Below are positions 7,136 through 8,115 of a stretch of DNA of 8,115 bases, one piece after another. Numbering within the stretch: the stretch's first letter is position 1; each line of letters opens with the position of its first letter. A program made the position numbers and the translations under genes. The stretch is from an uncultured Spirochaetaceae bacterium. Lineage in GTDB: Bacteria > Spirochaetota > Spirochaetia > Sphaerochaetales > Sphaerochaetaceae. The notes beneath the pieces are model-generated. The model saw only the letters and a program-made list of their open reading frames with translations, did no database searches and was not told the origin of the DNA. Location of the stretch: positions 1 through 8,115 of the forward strand of contig CAMKPI010000068.1 in assembly GCA_946414625.1 (NCBI GenBank), written 5' to 3'.

Positions 7136-7190
7136 ACTTGAATTCCATTAACCAGCAATTTTTAGCCCTGCACACAAAACAACTTTAATG

Positions 7191-7196
7191 ATTATA
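7191..7196 (-). promoter_or_regulatory. Candidate -10 box for the glycosyltransferase gene
   Basis: Read on the minus strand this is TATAAT, 55 bases before the ATG, within very AT-rich DNA. No good -35 box sits at 16-18 bases; the nearest, around 7213-7218, is at most 3 of 6. A competing choice on the same strand is TTGTTG with a 17-base spacer to TATTAA. With this base composition a chance match is quite possible. Confidence 0.35.
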
Positions 7197-7470
7197 TAAT
7201 TTAATACTACAACGTCTTATATGCAACAAACAGATTCATGCAAAAAATATCTCAGATCAATATCAATGCAAGACTAGTTTTTTTTACCGGAAACGGGACT
7301 ACGTTAAGTTGCAATAGTGGTCTTTTCTCACTCTGATAAGCATTTGTTTACCATATATGTAGATTTTTCGTCTTTTAAGTTATTATTTCTAGCTTATTCA
7401 AGTACACTATTGGTACACCAAAGAGGCCTTTTATCTGCTGTTTTGGATAGCCGAAAAGAATTCAAGGGCA

Positions 7471-7485
7471 GCGCAACGAAAGCGC
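7471..7485. repeat. GC-rich mini-hairpin GCGC-N7-GCGC
   Basis: GCGC (7471-7474) and GCGC (7482-7485) flank the loop AACGAAA. An outer CAAG (about 7462-7465) can pair with CTTG (about 7488-7491). It stands out from the AT-rich surroundings and immediately precedes the 15-bp inverted repeat, so the two may form one structured element. Confidence 0.4.
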
Positions 7486-7495
7486 AGCTTGAGTA

Positions 7496-7585
7496 CGAAA
7501 ACAATGATACCAATAATCTTTATAGAGAACAAGGCAACGTGTAGAACAGGTATTATTACAAGGTCCATCTGTATCATTGTTTTCG
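7496..7585. repeat. Perfect 15-bp inverted repeat with 60-base interior
   Basis: CGAAAACAATGATAC (7496-7510) is exactly reverse-complementary to GTATCATTGTTTTCG (7571-7585). Inside, AATAAT (7512-7517) can also pair with ATTATT (7552-7557). Transcribed on either strand it would form a long stem-loop of about 90 bases. No target-site duplication is obvious at the edges (GAGTA on the left, GAATG on the right), so a miniature transposon is not supported. A T-run after the stem is lacking on the plus strand. Confidence 0.75.
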
Positions 7586-7768
7586 GAATGGAAATCGGAC
7601 GATATTTGGTACAATCTACTTTTCCAATTATACCGATTGCCATTCGGCGCTGCCCGATGTCAGAGAAAACTGCAAAGGAACATTTTTGTTGTATTGCTTC
7701 GAGGAGTTTACCATCGTGACGAGTAATCCGAGAAGCTGTCTGCGGACACTTTACAAGAAATCGTCAAT

Positions 7769-8086
7769 TCACCGAGTAATTAGAATGTCTTTAATTCTCT
7801 CTGACATTTCCGTTACAGCTTTGTCAATTTCTCTTTCCACTGATATAGAGTCTTTAAGATCAATCTCGGGCGAAGCAAACAGAAATGAAATCGGAATATT
7901 TAGAACGGAGATAATATCTTGCATGAGCTCAGAAGAAGCAAAGGTTTTTCCGGTTTCAATTTCGCTCAGGTATTTAGGATTACAGGAAATCTTTTCAGCA
8001 AGCTGGTTTTGAGTCAATCCAGCTTGCTCCCGATACTTTTTGAGATTCGTCCCAAATATGGTTTTAATCTGGTTTGGCTGCTTCAT
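7769..8086 (-). CDS. XRE/Cro-CI family helix-turn-helix transcriptional regulator
   Basis: This 105-residue protein is a typical small XRE repressor. The five-helix DNA-binding domain covers about residues 7-66: LKKYREQAGLTQNQLAEKI places helix 2 at 24-33, and NPKYLSEIETGK (36-47) is the recognition helix with the usual SEIE-G turn. Residues 67-105 form a short acidic and basic helical tail that could mediate dimerisation; there is no peptidase, toxin or ligand-binding domain. An in-frame TAA at 8096-8098 means the ATG at 8084-8086 is the first possible start. Its Shine-Dalgarno sequence is poor (GGA only 3 bases away), so translation may be weak. The gene is on the same strand as the glycosyltransferase, 633 bases upstream of it. 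A perfect inverted repeat abuts the start, suggesting autorepression. Whether it controls the glycosyltransferase, a mobile element or a gene beyond the right edge cannot be seen. Confidence 0.92.
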   Translation of the reverse strand: MKQPNQIKTIFGTNLKKYREQAGLTQNQLAEKISCNPKYLSEIETGKTFASSELMQDIISVLNIPISFLFASPEIDLKDSISVEREIDKAVTEMSERIKDILITR

Positions 8087-8088
8087 AA

Positions 8089-8107
8089 TTCCATATTAGC
8101 TATGGAA
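8089..8107. promoter_or_regulatory. Probable operator of the XRE regulator
   Basis: TTCCATA-TTAGC-TATGGAA is a perfect inverted repeat with 7-base arms and a 5-base spacer, ending two bases before the regulator's start codon. On the minus strand it overlaps the ribosome binding region and a TAATAT that could serve as a -10 box. Size and position are typical of an XRE dimer site, so the likely role is negative autoregulation and possibly control of a divergent gene beyond the window. Confidence 0.65.
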
Positions 8108-8115
8108 AATAAGGT

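Larger units (their letters stand above)
7136..7768. other. 633-base AT-rich gap between the regulator and the glycosyltransferase; no supportable gene
   Basis: Several frames of 60-76 codons cross this gap on both strands (for example plus 7317-7544, plus 7489-7719, minus 7431-7643). None has a ribosome binding site, a recognisable motif, or continuity with the flanking genes. One plus frame stays open from 7317 to 8012 apart from a single TAG at 7542-7544, but its second half is the antisense of the XRE gene. The gap holds an 8-base T-run (7278-7285), a GC-rich mini-hairpin and a perfect 15-bp inverted repeat, listed separately. No tRNA or recognised riboswitch is visible. It could be a long leader, a small-RNA locus or the scar of a lost gene. 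Confidence 0.5.

Noticed and set aside
7278..7297. T-run next to a CCG-GAAA-CGG mini-hairpin as an intrinsic terminator
   Set aside because: The T-run precedes the hairpin on the plus strand and becomes an A-run after it on the minus strand, so neither orientation fits, and the stem is only three base pairs.
7496..7585. Miniature transposon (MITE) with 15-bp terminal repeats
   Set aside because: No target-site duplication is visible at the edges and no second copy occurs in the window.
7317..7719. Possible small genes or a pseudogene (plus 7317-7544 and 7489-7719, minus 7431-7643)
   Set aside because: Overlapping open frames on both strands arise partly from the inverted repeat. There are no start signals or motifs, and a single stop separating two open stretches is not enough to call a pseudogene.

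Overview
The window suggests a low-to-moderate GC Gram-positive anaerobe, most likely a Clostridia/Lachnospiraceae-type gut or rumen bacterium. This is inferred from the style of the multi-domain glycosyltransferase and of the SLC1-like transporter, the canonical TATAAT promoter and the purine-rich ribosome binding site; no marker gene proves it. Base composition is uneven. Hand-counted 60-base blocks in the first 3.3 kb run about 55-57% GC, while blocks in the remainder run about 22-50%. The boundary lies between two convergent genes.

Layout. (1) Bases 1-1197, plus strand: the 3' part of an ABC-F ATPase (second nucleotide-binding domain plus C-terminal coiled coil); the gene starts before the window. 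(2) Bases 1189-1600: a gene-poor stretch starting with a 69-bp tandem repeat that includes the ABC-F stop codon, then a diverged direct repeat spaced 66 bp apart, then an extended -10 promoter. (3) Bases 1667-3301, plus strand: an unusual membrane protein with a soluble N-terminal domain of about 140 residues that looks like a degenerate GHKL/anti-sigma-kinase fold, joined to an SLC1/DAACS-type symporter body whose sodium- and substrate-binding residues are largely replaced. (4) Bases 3302-3574: convergent intergenic region with a nested hairpin. (5) Bases 3575-7135, minus strand: a 1186-residue glycosyltransferase with three catalytic modules (GT2, GT4, GT2 of rhamnosyltransferase type). (6) Bases 7136-7768: a 633-base AT-rich gap without a supportable gene, containing a perfect 15-bp inverted repeat and a GC-rich mini-hairpin. 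(7) Bases 7769-8086, minus strand: a small XRE-family repressor with a near-perfect operator palindrome against its start codon.

The genes do not form one obvious pathway. The ABC-F protein acts on ribosomes, the transporter has its own promoter, and the glycosyltransferase probably builds a cell-surface glycan whose other genes are not in view. The XRE regulator lies upstream of the glycosyltransferase on the same strand and is probably autoregulated. The most original object is the transporter fusion: an SLC1 scaffold that seems to have lost the Asp/Glu-binding and sodium-binding residues while gaining a cytosolic domain, which suggests a different substrate, different energetics or a sensor-like role.
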